A DNA stretch of 64,000 nt from CAVSJJ01 sp963728395 (GTDB lineage: Bacteria; Actinomycetota; Actinomycetes; Actinomycetales; Dermatophilaceae): positions 248,001-312,000 of the forward strand of contig CAVSJJ010000004.1 of assembly GCA_963728395.1 (NCBI GenBank), given 5' to 3'. Shown one piece after another: positions 45,109 through 56,035 of the stretch. The notes under the pieces were generated by a model. That model had not been told where the DNA came from, ran no database searches, and saw only the letters and a list, made by a program, of their open reading frames with translations. The position numbers and the translations under genes are program-made. How positions within the stretch are numbered: position 1 is the stretch's first letter; the number at the start of each line of letters is the position of its first letter.

Positions 45109-45726
45109 GTGAGCGATGTCGAGACCGCCGGCGGCGTCGGCACCGAACCCCCCGCCGCATCCGCCACCCCGGCCGACGAGGCCGCCACGGCCGGCGTCAA
45201 CGTGACCCGGCTGCTCAACGAGGCCGCGTCGAAGTCCAAGGTCATGTGGGTCCGCCTCCCCGACGGGGGCAGCCACCCGGTCTGGTACGTGTGGCACGAC
45301 GACGAGGACCCCCGGGGCACCGGGCCCTCGGCATACATCGTCTCCGGGCCCGGCGAGCAGAGCCTGCCCTACCTGCCGGACCAGGTCGAGCTGATCTTCC
45401 GCAGCAAGGACAACGGCGGCCGGCTCATCGCGACCCACGCGGCGGCCCGCGAGCTCGAGGCGGGGACCCCGGCCTGGGACGTGGCCGTCGGGCTGCTGAG
45501 CGCGGAGCGGCTCAACGCCACGACCGACGCCGCGACGGCGTGGGCCCAGGGCTGCACGATCCACGTCATCACCCCGCACGGGCGTCCGACCGAGTCCCCG
45601 GGCTCCTACTCCGCCGACGCGCACGTCGAGCGGATCGAGTCGGCCCCCGGCACGACCGTCGGCTGGCGGCCCTGGCACCTGCGCGGCCGCCCCATCCTGC
45701 GCCGCCGCCTCCGCCGCGCCCATTGA
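45109..45726 (+). CDS. Conserved-looking protein of unknown function
   Basis: The 205-residue soluble protein has an Ala/Pro-rich start followed by NVTRLLNEAASKSKVMWVRLPDGGSHPVWYVWHDDEDPRG. Strand-rich segments follow (AYIVSGPGEQSLPYLPDQVELIFRSKDNGGRL), then WAQGCTIHVITPHGRPT and a basic C-terminus. The beta-rich middle has the feel of a split-barrel domain, but I find no motif to support it. The GTG start at 45109 lies in a 145-bp interval divergent from the lyase operon. Confidence 0.65.
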   Translation: MSDVETAGGVGTEPPAASATPADEAATAGVNVTRLLNEAASKSKVMWVRLPDGGSHPVWYVWHDDEDPRGTGPSAYIVSGPGEQSLPYLPDQVELIFRSKDNGGRLIATHAAARELEAGTPAWDVAVGLLSAERLNATTDAATAWAQGCTIHVITPHGRPTESPGSYSADAHVERIESAPGTTVGWRPWHLRGRPILRRRLRRAH

Positions 45727-45750
45727 CCCCCGCCCCCGGCCACCCCAACT

Positions 45751-45826
45751 TTCCCGCCTGAGGCGGGAATGTGGCACTTCGCCCCGGAACATTCCCCCGG
45801 CGAAGTGGAAGGTTCCCCCGTGAAGT
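45751..45826. repeat. Cluster of short hairpins and a degenerate direct repeat
   Basis: TTCCCGCC-TGA-GGCGGGAA (45751-45769) is followed by a 9-bp stem (45775-45783 with 45799-45807). Two imperfect direct repeats, 45786-45806 and 45807-45826, share GGAA-NN-TTCCCCCG and GAAGT. The cluster starts 24 bp past the preceding stop and may terminate it. The repeat structure is more elaborate than a terminator needs. Confidence 0.6.
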
Positions 45827-45854
45827 CGGCGCCGGGCCCGCCCGGGCGAGCTGC

Positions 45855-45897
45855 CGGCATACCCGACGCCGAACGGGCTGACGCATCCGGTATGCCG
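45855..45897. repeat. Inverted pair of GTATGCCG motifs upstream of the MgtE-N gene
   Basis: CGGCATACC (45855-45863) and GGTATGCCG (45889-45897) form 9-bp arms 25 nt apart. They lie between the repeat cluster and the -10 box of the next gene. This is the second intergenic inverted pair of the window-wide octamer. Confidence 0.7.
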
Positions 45898-45904
45898 CGG
45901 ACGT

Positions 45905-45910
45905 TAGCCT
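45905..45910 (+). promoter_or_regulatory. -10 box TAGCCT of the MgtE-N/CBS gene
   Basis: TAGCCT ends 7 nt before the GTG at 45918; no ribosome binding site is present. Confidence 0.5.
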
Positions 45911-45917
45911 TGCCATC

Positions 45918-47252
45918 GTGAGCAGCGGCACGAAGGTCTTCGTCGGCCGGCTGGCCGCCCTGCGGGTGTTCGACCCGCTCGGCGACCAGGTCGGCCGGGT
46001 CCGCGACGTCGTCGTGACCTTCAGCGCCCGACGGGCTCGCCCCCGCGTCGTCGGCCTCGTCGTCGAGGTGGCGGGACGGCGCCGGGTCTTCGTCCCGATG
46101 ACCCGGGTCACTTCGCTCGACGGGGGACAGGTCATCACGACCGGCCTGGTCAACATGCGACGCTTCGAGCAGCGGCCGAACGAGGTCCTCGTCCTCGCCG
46201 AGCTGATCGAGCGCCGGGTCCGGGCCAGGACCGACGACAACGAGGTCGTCGACGGCGTCGTCGAGGACCTCGGGATGGAGCAGGGCTACGCCCGGGACTG
46301 GTCCCTCACCCGGGTCTTCGTCCGACTCGGCAGCGGCCGCGCCTCGCTGAGCCGGCTCGGGCGACGACGGGGCGAGACCGTTCTCGTCCCCATCGAGGAC
46401 GTCCAGGGGCTGCGCGACACCCCGGAGGACCAGAGCGCCGCCAAGCTCCTCGAGGCGTACGAGGATCTCAAGCCCGCCGACTTCGCCGAGGTCATCGGCG
46501 AGCTGCCCGCCAAGCGCCGGGTCGAGGTTGCCGCCGCTCTCGGGAACGAGCAGCTCGCCGACATCCTCGCCGAGCTGCCCGAGGACGAGCAGGTCGAGAT
46601 CATCGCCGGCCTGACGGCCGACCGGGCCGCGGACGTGCTCGAGGCGATGGAGCCCGACGACGCCGCCGACCTCCTCAACGAGATGGCCCCCGAGCGCGCC
46701 GAGCAGCTCCTCCAGCTGATGGAGCCCGGCGAGGCCGCACCGCTGCGGCGCCTGCTCAGCTACGACGAGGACACCGCCGGCGGCCTCATGACGACCGAGC
46801 CGGTCATCCTCCCGCCGGAGGCCTCGATCGCCGAGGCGCTCGCCGTCGTCCGACGCGCCGAGCTCCCCACCGCCCTCGCCGTCACCGTCTTCTGCTGTCG
46901 TCCGCCGCTCGAGGTTCCGACGGGCACCTACCTCGGCATGGTCCACATCCAGCGGCTGCTGCGCGAGCCACCCCACGCCCCGATCGGCGCCATCCTCGAC
47001 AAGGACGTCGAGCCGCTCCCCCCCGACGCGACGATCGGCGAGGTCACCCGGATGCTCGCCACCTACGACCTCGTCGGCATGCCGATCGTCGACGAGACCG
47101 GGCGCCTCCTCGGCGCGGTGACCGTCGACGACGTGCTCGACCACATCCTGCCCGAGGACTGGCGCGAGGAGCGGCACGACGTCCGGCCGCCACCGCCACC
47201 ACCGCCCCCACCCGAGCGGCCGGCGGACGCCTCGGAGGTGGCCCGTGGCTGA
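45918..47252 (+). CDS. Soluble PRC-barrel / MgtE N-domain / CBS protein (Rv1232c-like)
   Basis: The 444-residue protein has no membrane helices. A PRC-barrel region (FDPLGDQVGRVRDVVVTF, about residues 18-90) is followed by the helical MgtE N-domain (ADFAEVIGELPAKRRVEVAAAL and repeats to about 280). Two CBS motifs come next (TAGGLMTTEPVILPPEASIAEAL and VGMPIVDETGRLLGAVTVDDVL), then a nine-Pro run. The MgtE channel domain is missing, so it is probably a magnesium- or nucleotide-sensing regulator rather than a transporter. Its stop overlaps the DUF1003 gene by 8 bases, the same pairing as Rv1232c-Rv1231c. Confidence 0.85.
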   Translation: MSSGTKVFVGRLAALRVFDPLGDQVGRVRDVVVTFSARRARPRVVGLVVEVAGRRRVFVPMTRVTSLDGGQVITTGLVNMRRFEQRPNEVLVLAELIERRVRARTDDNEVVDGVVEDLGMEQGYARDWSLTRVFVRLGSGRASLSRLGRRRGETVLVPIEDVQGLRDTPEDQSAAKLLEAYEDLKPADFAEVIGELPAKRRVEVAAALGNEQLADILAELPEDEQVEIIAGLTADRAADVLEAMEPDDAADLLNEMAPERAEQLLQLMEPGEAAPLRRLLSYDEDTAGGLMTTEPVILPPEASIAEALAVVRRAELPTALAVTVFCCRPPLEVPTGTYLGMVHIQRLLREPPHAPIGAILDKDVEPLPPDATIGEVTRMLATYDLVGMPIVDETGRLLGAVTVDDVLDHILPEDWREERHDVRPPPPPPPPPERPADASEVARG

Positions 47253-47802
47253 CCGCCGCCTCGGCCGCCCCGCCCGGCTCGACACCCCGCTCGAGGCCCG
47301 GCGGCTCATCTCACGTCCCGAGGCCTTCACCGAGGAGGCCTTCGGGATCCTCGCTGAGAAGTTCGCCCGCTTCATGGGGACGGCGAAGTTCCTCGTCTAC
47401 ATGACGGTCTTCATCATCGTCTGGATCGCGATCAACGCCACCGCCATGCTGGGGCTGCGCTGGGATCCGTACCCGTTCATCCTGCTCAACCTCTTCTTCT
47501 CCACCCAGGCCTCGTATGCCGCCCCACTGATCCTGCTCGCCCAGAACCGCCAGGCCGACCGCGACCGGGTGGCCCTCGAGCAGGACCGCACCCGTGACGA
47601 GCGCAACCTTGCCGACACCGAGTTCCTCACCCGTGAGGTGGCGGCGCTACGGCTGGCCTTGCGGGACATGGCGACCCGGGACTTCGTCCGGGGCGAGCTG
47701 CGCGACCTGCTCGACGAGCTCGAGGAGCGCGGCCTGGTCATCGCCCGCCTCGAGCCGCCCGCCGACGAGGCCGGGTCGGCCGGCGCGAGCGACGCCACCT
47801 AG
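47245..47802 (+). CDS. DUF1003 membrane protein
   Basis: The 185-residue protein has two transmembrane helices (about residues 48-68 and 78-98). They carry the family pattern TVFIIVWIAINATA and DPYPFILLNLFFSTQASYAAPLILLAQNRQADRDR. A charged coiled-coil tail of about 80 residues follows. Function is unknown; pairing with the MgtE-N protein suggests a shared role in cation homeostasis. It starts at a GTG inside the upstream gene. Confidence 0.88.
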   Translation: MADRRLGRPARLDTPLEARRLISRPEAFTEEAFGILAEKFARFMGTAKFLVYMTVFIIVWIAINATAMLGLRWDPYPFILLNLFFSTQASYAAPLILLAQNRQADRDRVALEQDRTRDERNLADTEFLTREVAALRLALRDMATRDFVRGELRDLLDELEERGLVIARLEPPADEAGSAGASDAT

Positions 47803-47805
47803 CAT
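47800..47805 (+). promoter_or_regulatory. -10 box TAGCAT before mrp, overlapping a stop codon
   Basis: TAGCAT overlaps the DUF1003 stop (TAG) and ends 6 nt before the mrp ATG. The spacer is GGAGGC, itself a possible ribosome site, so mrp may be made both from an operon mRNA and from a leaderless one. Confidence 0.4.
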
Positions 47806-47811
47806 GGAGGC

Positions 47812-48951
47812 ATGCCGAACCCCCCTGTGAGCGACGAGGCCCTCCACGCAGCGCTGGCCACCGTCGACGACCCCGAGATCCGACGCCCCATCACCGACCT
47901 CGACATGGTGGACTCGGTGACCTGCTCGCCCGAGGGGCACGTCGCGGTGACGATCCTCCTCACGGTGCCCGGCTGTCCGCTCAAGGAGACGCTGACCCGC
48001 GACACGACCGCCGCCCTCATGGGCGTCGAGGGGGTCACCTCCGTCGACGTCACCCTCGGCGTGATGACGGACGAGCAGCGCCAGGCGATGCGCGAGAAGC
48101 TCCAGGGCGGCGCCCCCGCCCGCGAGATCCCCTTCGCCAAGGCCGGAAGCCTCACCCGCGTGTATGCCGTCGCCTCGGGCAAGGGCGGCGTCGGCAAGTC
48201 CTCCGTGACGGCCAACCTCGCCGCGGCCCTCGCCGACCAGGGCCTGACCGTCGGCGTCGTCGACGCGGACATCTACGGCTTCTCGATTCCCCGGATGCTC
48301 GGGGTGTCCCACCCGCCGACCCAGGTCGACGAGATGATCCTTCCGCCCATTGCCAACGAGGTGAAGGTCATCTCGATCGGGATGTTCGTCCCGGGGAACC
48401 AGCCGGTGGTCTGGCGCGGGCCGATGCTCCACCGGGCCCTCGAGCAGTTCCTTGCCGACGTCTTCTGGGGAGACCTCGACATCCTCCTCCTCGACCTGCC
48501 GCCCGGCACCGGCGACATCGCGATCTCGGTCGGCCAGCTCATCCCCGGCGCCGAGATCCTCGTCGTGACGACCCCGCAGGCCGCCGCCGCAGAGGTCGCC
48601 GAGCGGGCGGGCGCCATCGCCGTCCAGACCCACCAGCGGATCGCCGGCGTCATCGAGAACATGTCCTGGCTGGAGCTCCCCGACGGCACGAAGCAGGAGA
48701 TCTTCGGGCATGGGGGCGGCCAAGCGGTCGCCGAGTCCCTCACCCGGACGATCGGTGCCGACGTGCCGCTGCTCGGCCAGATCCCGCTCGACACCGCGCT
48801 GCGCGAGGGCGCCGATGTCGGCAACCCGGTCGTCCTGTCCGCCCCCGAGAGCCCCGCCGGTGCCGCCCTGCGCGGCATCGCCAAGGGTCTGGCGACGCGC
48901 TCCCGGGGGCTCGCGGGTCGCTCGCTCGGTCTCACCCCGACCGGTCGCTGA
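47812..48951 (+). CDS. mrp: Mrp/NBP35 (ApbC) iron-sulfur cluster carrier ATPase
   Basis: The 379-residue protein has an N-terminal MIP18/DUF59 domain (about residues 8-85, with TVPGCPLKETLT). The ATPase domain carries GKGGVGKSS (123-131), VDADIYGFSIPRMLG and LLLDLPPGTGDIAISVGQ. Family members bind and deliver [4Fe-4S] clusters; the CxxC found in some is not evident here. It lies beside tatB and the sigE module, the order seen for Rv1229c. Confidence 0.93.
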   Translation: MPNPPVSDEALHAALATVDDPEIRRPITDLDMVDSVTCSPEGHVAVTILLTVPGCPLKETLTRDTTAALMGVEGVTSVDVTLGVMTDEQRQAMREKLQGGAPAREIPFAKAGSLTRVYAVASGKGGVGKSSVTANLAAALADQGLTVGVVDADIYGFSIPRMLGVSHPPTQVDEMILPPIANEVKVISIGMFVPGNQPVVWRGPMLHRALEQFLADVFWGDLDILLLDLPPGTGDIAISVGQLIPGAEILVVTTPQAAAAEVAERAGAIAVQTHQRIAGVIENMSWLELPDGTKQEIFGHGGGQAVAESLTRTIGADVPLLGQIPLDTALREGADVGNPVVLSAPESPAGAALRGIAKGLATRSRGLAGRSLGLTPTGR

Positions 48952-48980
48952 GGCCCTTCGCCCGACGCGTCGGCGCCGGG

Positions 48981-49364
48981 TCAGGTCGCCTCGGTGTCGT
49001 ATGCCGTCGGGCGTTCCGGGTCCCAGGCCCGCGGATCCGGCTGCGGCGCGTCGACCTGGCCGCTCGCGGCCTGGCGCACGTCGTCGACGGTCTGTCGCAT
49101 CGGCGCCACGGCCTCGTCGATCGGGTCGATGAGCGCCTGACGGACGATCCGTCGCGGGTCGTACTGGCGCGGGTCGTACTGGCGCCAGTCGATGTCCTGG
49201 TAGTCGCTGCCCAGCTGTTCCTGGAGCTGGTCCTTGGCGCCCTCGGCCATCCGGCGCAGCTGCTTGACGAGCTGGGCGAGCTTCGCGGCATACTCCGGGA
49301 GCCGGTGGGGACCGAGGATGAACACCGCGAGGACCGCGACGATGACCAGTTCCTCGAAGCTCAT
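48981..49364 (-). CDS. tatB: Sec-independent translocase protein TatB
   Basis: The 127-residue protein has the TatA/B transmembrane helix and hinge (FEELVIVAVLAVFILGPHRLPEYA, residues about 3-26). An amphipathic helix (KLAQLVKQLRRMAEGAK) and a hydrophilic tail follow. With TatA and TatC it recognises twin-arginine substrates; at least three are encoded in this window. It follows htrA by 25 bp, as in mycobacteria, so it may be part of the sigE operon. Confidence 0.9.
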   Translation of the reverse strand: MSFEELVIVAVLAVFILGPHRLPEYAAKLAQLVKQLRRMAEGAKDQLQEQLGSDYQDIDWRQYDPRQYDPRRIVRQALIDPIDEAVAPMRQTVDDVRQAASGQVDAPQPDPRAWDPERPTAYDTEAT

Positions 49365-49389
49365 CGCCGCGCCTCTTCCCGGGTCGGTG

Positions 49390-50885
<1,496 letters not shown>

Positions 50886-50889
<4 letters not shown>

Positions 50890-51455
50890 GGGGTCGATTG
50901 TGCCCTGATCGCCGCACCGCGTTCGACAGTCGTGGCGGAACGCCCGCCGAGCGAGACGAGCTGGGCCGTCGCCGCGCCCGCGGAGAGCCCGCGTGGGACG
51001 CTCGCCGGGGCCTGCAGGAGCACCGTCGAGCGCACGGTGGTGATCGGGGTGGCCCCGGCCATCCCGAGGCTCCAGGCCGCCGCAGCAGAGGCCCCCGCGG
51101 CGGCTGCAGCACACACGGCGGAGCGCAACACGCTGCGGTGGACCGGTGGCGCCGTGGGCGCCAGCGTGGTCAGGCGGGCCAGGTCGGCCGGCGCGTCGGG
51201 GACGTCGGGTGCGCCCGCGGAGTCGGCGGCGCCGAGGGCGAGAAGCTGCCCGCGCAGCGAGCCGGGGAGGCTGGGCGCGCCGGAGAGCACGGCCTGGAGG
51301 CGGCGCTCCTCCGCGACGGCTGCGCCGCAGTCGTGACACGCGACGAGGTGGAGGTCCCACGCGGCGGTCCGCTCCGCCGAGAGCCGCCCCCCAGCATAAT
51401 CCGGCAGCTCCCTGCTCTGGCAGGTGAGCCGGAAGGGACGCAGCGGCGTGGTCAC
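50886..51455 (-). CDS. rseA: RseA-like zinc anti-sigma factor
   Basis: The 189-residue protein has a zinc anti-sigma domain: Cys12 plus H36-x3-C40-x2-C43 (DLHLVACHDCGAA). One transmembrane helix (about 108-130) and an external C-terminus follow. It would hold SigE inactive until released by redox or proteolysis. The GTG at 51455 overlaps the sigE stop (GTGA), and its own stop overlaps htrA, so stoichiometry is coupled. Position and motif match Rv1222. Confidence 0.88.
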
Positions 51456-52108
51456 AGCGTGCCGGCGGCCGGCCGTCGGACGAGCGGACCGTGTCGGGTC
51501 GGCGCCGCGGTGGTCGCAGGGGTGCGGTCGGGGGCGCGGTGGGCCAGGGCCTCGCGCAGCTGGGCGCGGCCGCGGTGGATCCGGGAGCGGACCGTGCCGA
51601 GTTTGACGCCGAGGGTGGCGGCGATCTCCTCGTAGGACAACCCCTCGATGTCGCACAGGACGACGGCGGCCCGGAAGTCCGGCGGCAGGGCGTCGAGGGC
51701 ACGCTGGACGTCGTCGTCGAAATGGGAGTCGTGGTAGGCCTGCTCCGGTCCGGGACCGCGGCTGGGGAGGCGGGCGGCGGACTCGTCGGAGAGGGCGTCG
51801 AAGCGAATTCGCTGCTTGCGGCGCATCTTGTCGAGGAAGACGTTCGTCGTGATCCGGTGCAGCCAGCCCTCGAAGGTGCCGGGCGTGTAGGAGTGCAGCG
51901 ACCGGAACACCCGCACGAAGACGTCGTGTGTGAGGTCCTCGGCGTCGTGGACGTTGCCGGTGAGGCGGTAGGCCAGCCGGTACACCCGCGCGGAGTGCTG
52001 TTCGACGATCTCCTCCCACGTCGGCGGCACCCACGTCTGGGCGGTGGCCTCGGTCGGGGCCTCCTCCCTCGTCGTGCCAGTGGTCATCGTCGTCACCTCG
52101 GTCGTCAT
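51452..52108 (-). CDS. sigE: ECF sigma factor SigE
   Basis: The protein is about 218 residues from the ATG at 52108; ATGs at 52117 and 52087 are also possible. Region 2 shows RVYRLAYRLTGNVHDAEDLTHDVFVRVFRSL and FEGWLHRITTNVFLD. Region 4 shows ALPPDFRAAVVLCDIEGLSYEEIAATLGVKLGTVRSRIHRG. The N-terminal extension is Thr-rich, as in mycobacterial SigE with its several starts. It directs surface-stress genes including htrA. It diverges from the O-methyltransferase gene, the order of Rv1221-Rv1220c. Confidence 0.93.
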   Translation of the reverse strand: MTTEVTTMTTGTTREEAPTEATAQTWVPPTWEEIVEQHSARVYRLAYRLTGNVHDAEDLTHDVFVRVFRSLHSYTPGTFEGWLHRITTNVFLDKMRRKQRIRFDALSDESAARLPSRGPGPEQAYHDSHFDDDVQRALDALPPDFRAAVVLCDIEGLSYEEIAATLGVKLGTVRSRIHRGRAQLREALAHRAPDRTPATTAAPTRHGPLVRRPAAGTL

Positions 52109-52118
52109 AACACCCATC

Positions 52119-52146
52119 GTTACGTTGTGGAGTAGAGAATTGTTCC
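52119..52146 (-). promoter_or_regulatory. Possible ECF-type autoregulatory promoter of sigE
   Basis: On the minus strand GGAAC (52146-52142) is followed after 18 nt by CGTAAC (52124-52119). This resembles ECF promoters of the GGAAC-N16-18-CGTT type and would start transcription close to the sigE start codon. The -10 match is imperfect. Confidence 0.35.
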
Positions 52147-52206
52147 CGGGCATCCTGAACGGCCGCTGTGAGCCGTTTCGGGGCGAGGGATCGGGCGGCA
52201 CGGCAG

Positions 52207-52212
52207 TAGGGT
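52207..52212 (+). promoter_or_regulatory. -10 box TAGGGT of the O-methyltransferase gene
   Basis: TAGGGT ends 8 nt before the ATG at 52221, without a ribosome site. Confidence 0.45.
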
Positions 52213-52220
52213 GACCGGTC

Positions 52221-52859
52221 ATGAGCAGCACGATGAAGCCGGCGAGCTGGAGCTATGCCGAGGAGTTCGTCCCGGAGCCGGAGGTCACCGACGCCGCCCG
52301 GCGCCGAGGAGTCGAGCTCGGGGCCGCGACCCCCGTCGGGACGGGCGCCGGCGCGGTGCTGCGGATGCTCGCCGCGGCCATCTCGGCCCGCCACGTCATG
52401 GAGATCGGGACCGGAGCCGGGACCTCGGGGCTGTGGCTGCTCTCGGGGATGGCCGCCGACGGCGTCCTGACGACGATCGACGTCGCCCCCGAGCACCAGC
52501 GCGCGGCCCGCGAGGCGTATGCCGCGGCCGGCATCGCCCACCAGCGCACCCGGCTCATCTCGGGGCCGGCGCTCGAGGTGCTGCCGCGGATGACGGACGG
52601 CGCCTACGACCTCGTCCTCGTCGACGCCGACAAGGACTCCTACCCCGCCTATGTCGAGCATGCCCGGCGACTGTTGCGGGCCGGTGGTCTGCTCGTCATC
52701 GACAACATGCTGTGGCACGACCAGGTCGCCGACCCCACGGTCCGGGACGAGACGACGAGCGTGCTGCGGGCCCTCGGGAAGTCGTTGCGCGACGACGCGG
52801 GCCTCGTCACGACCCTGCTCCCGGTGAGCGACGGCCTGCTCGTCGCCGTGCGCCGCTGA
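52221..52859 (+). CDS. SAM-dependent O-methyltransferase (Rv1220c-like)
   Basis: The 212-residue protein belongs to the catechol/caffeoyl-CoA O-methyltransferase family. It shows HVMEIGTGAGTSGLWLLSG (SAM motif I), TTIDVAPEHQRAAREAY, DLVLVDADKDSYPAY (metal-binding aspartate) and LLVIDNMLWHDQV. The methyl acceptor is unknown. It diverges from sigE over about 110 bp. The double-palindrome repeat copy 2 begins 19 bp after its stop. Confidence 0.9.
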   Translation: MSSTMKPASWSYAEEFVPEPEVTDAARRRGVELGAATPVGTGAGAVLRMLAAAISARHVMEIGTGAGTSGLWLLSGMAADGVLTTIDVAPEHQRAAREAYAAAGIAHQRTRLISGPALEVLPRMTDGAYDLVLVDADKDSYPAYVEHARRLLRAGGLLVIDNMLWHDQVADPTVRDETTSVLRALGKSLRDDAGLVTTLLPVSDGLLVAVRR

Positions 52860-52878
52860 CCCCACCCCGCCCTGCACG

Positions 52879-52943
52879 AACCTCTGCTAGCAGAGGTTGC
52901 TGCAGGGCGGGGGTGTTGCAACACCCCCGCCCTGCAGCAACCT
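52879..52943. repeat. Double palindrome repeat, copy 2
   Basis: A perfect 20-bp palindrome (52879-52898) overlaps a perfect 50-bp palindrome (52894-52943) through the shared AGGTT. It differs from copy 1 (14016-14080) by one base, G against C at the junction. It lies just past the O-methyltransferase stop. The following 120 bp before the next gene holds nothing I recognise. Confidence 0.88.
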
Positions 52944-53063
52944 GTCGAGGGGCGTGACGCGTCGCGGTGCGTCGAGGGGCGGGTCGCGCGGAAGGGACGT
53001 CGGGCGGTTCGGGGGGCGCCGCAGCGACGGGACCGCTCAGGCGGCGGCGGGGCGACGAGGCGC

Positions 53064-53422
53064 TCAGGCAGCGGTCATGCCAGGACCGGCGCCGCGCCGG
53101 AACCCGGCCGGGCCCTCGGCGATCGCGACGACCTCGTACTCCTCGATGGCGATCGGAGCGGAGCCGATGATCTCGCTCCCCTTGGACTCCCCGGCCGTGG
53201 CCTCGAAGCCGGCCCGGAAGACCTTGCGGTCCTGCTCGGTGTCGAAGACGTAGGTCCCCTCGAACCACTCGCCCTCGCGCATCCGCCAGAGCTTGAACGC
53301 GAGGCCGTCGAGGAACATGAAGTTCGCGATGGAGGTCCCCACGACGTACTCGCGCAGGTCCTCGGCCACCCCCGCCGGGGCCTCCTCGAGGGACCAGCGG
53401 ACGGTCAGCCCATAACCCGCGT

Positions 53423-53426
<4 letters not shown>
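53064..53426 (-). CDS. Small protein resembling the YdhR/ABM monooxygenase-like fold
   Basis: The 120-residue protein includes FMFLDGLAFKLWRMREGEWFEGTYVFDTEQDRKVFRAGFE and a later SAPIAIEEYEVVAIAEG. This pattern resembles YdhR-type dimeric alpha/beta-barrel proteins (W in a xKxW strand, then a GxYxF strand). The resemblance is by eye only. Its ATG overlaps the pepA stop (ATGA), and AAGGACAAGG lies upstream, so it is co-translated with pepA. Function unknown. Confidence 0.65.
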
Positions 53427-54964
<1,538 letters not shown>

Positions 54965-54972
54965 GGCCACCG

Positions 54973-54978
54973 ACCCTA
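54973..54978 (-). promoter_or_regulatory. -10 box TAGGGT of pepA
   Basis: TAGGGT on the minus strand ends 8 nt before the ATG at 54964. It would leave only 2 nt before the GTG at 54970, so it helps decide the start. Confidence 0.5.
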
Positions 54979-54998
54979 TCCAGGCGCCGGACCTGGCT

Positions 54999-55027
54999 GG
55001 GGCCCCCGTCGTGACAACGGGGGCCCC
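54999..55027. terminator. Hairpin downstream of the DUF3117 gene
   Basis: Perfect 11-nt arms GGGGCCCCCGT (54999-55009) and 55017-55027 with a 7-nt loop lie 19 nt past the DUF3117 stop and just upstream of the pepA promoter, insulating the two. Confidence 0.65.
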
Positions 55028-55045
55028 GGGTGTCTCTGTGGGCTG

Positions 55046-55219
55046 TCAGCCGCAGCCCTCACAGGCGTCGATGGCGTCGCCGAGGGCCTTGACCTCCTCG
55101 GCGGTCATCTCGACAACGAGCCGCCCTCCACCTTCGAGGGGCATGCGGAGAACGATGCCGCGACCCTCCTTGGTCACCTCGAGCGGGCCATCGCCCGTTC
55201 TCGGCTTCATTGCCGCCAT
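55046..55219 (-). CDS. DUF3117 small protein (Rv1211-like)
   Basis: The 57-residue protein reads MAAMKPRTGDGPLEVTKEGRG and continues to EMTAEEVKALGDAIDACEGCG. It is highly conserved in actinobacteria, with unknown function. The C-terminal CEGC may bind a metal. The start at 55219 has GAAGGGAAGG upstream; an in-frame extension to 55264 is not conserved. It lies divergent from tag, as Rv1211 neighbours tagA in M. tuberculosis. Confidence 0.88.
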   Translation of the reverse strand: MAAMKPRTGDGPLEVTKEGRGIVLRMPLEGGGRLVVEMTAEEVKALGDAIDACEGCG

Positions 55220-55423
55220 GGCTGCCTTCCCTTCGTCACCGCGGGGCATGGGTTCATGCCTCAACGCCCTCCGACGCCGGCGCGCCGGCTATTGCTGGCC
55301 ATTATCCCAAGTCACTGCGACGGGGGGAAATCGCCCCTCCGTTCCGGTCCGAACCATCGGTTCCTCCGCACCGCGCCGGTCCACGCCGTCGGATCTGTCG
55401 GCGCCGCCCCCGACAATGTCCCC

Positions 55424-55984
55424 ATGACCTCGACGTCCGCCGACGACGGCCGCTGCCCCTGGGCGCTCGGCGCGCCCGACTACGCCGCGTACCACGACGA
55501 GGAGTGGGGCCGGCCGGTCCACGGCGAGGCGGCCCTGTTCGAGCGCATCACCCTCGAGGCCTTCCAGTCCGGTCTGTCGTGGCTGACCATCCTGCGTCGA
55601 CGCGAGGGCTTCCGCGCCGCGTTCGCCGGCTTCGACGCCGACGCCGTGGCGGCCTACGACGACGAGGACCGGGCGCGGCTGCTCGCCGACGCGCGGATCA
55701 TCCGCAACCGGAGCAAGGTCGAGGCGGCGATCACGAACGCGCGGGCCGTCGTCGCCCTGCGCGATCACGGCGGCCTCGATGCGCTGGTGTGGTCGCACGC
55801 GCCGGCCGAGCACCGCCGGCCCCGCACGATCGAGGAGGTGCCGACCCGCACGCCCGAGTCGCTCGCCCTGGCCCGGTCGCTGCGCACGGCGGGTCTCACC
55901 TTCGTCGGCCCGACGACGATGTATGCCGCGATGCAGGCCTGCGGGCTCGTCAACGACCATCTTCTCGGTTGCCCGGCGGGCTGA
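55424..55984 (+). CDS. tag: DNA-3-methyladenine glycosylase I
   Basis: The 186-residue protein has all four zinc ligands expected for the Tag family: Cys11 (RCPWAL), His24 (YHDEEWG), His179 and Cys183 (NDHLLGCP). The substrate-pocket segment EAFQSGLSWLTILRRREGFR is also present. It excises 3-methyladenine from alkylated DNA, so with the ATL protein at 4 kb the window encodes two alkylation-repair functions. The ATG at 55424 gives the usual length. Confidence 0.95.
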   Translation: MTSTSADDGRCPWALGAPDYAAYHDEEWGRPVHGEAALFERITLEAFQSGLSWLTILRRREGFRAAFAGFDADAVAAYDDEDRARLLADARIIRNRSKVEAAITNARAVVALRDHGGLDALVWSHAPAEHRRPRTIEEVPTRTPESLALARSLRTAGLTFVGPTTMYAAMQACGLVNDHLLGCPAG

Positions 55985-56035
55985 ACGCCGCGTGCGACGC
56001 CGGCCGAACGAGATCCGGGGGCGTCGCCGACACCG

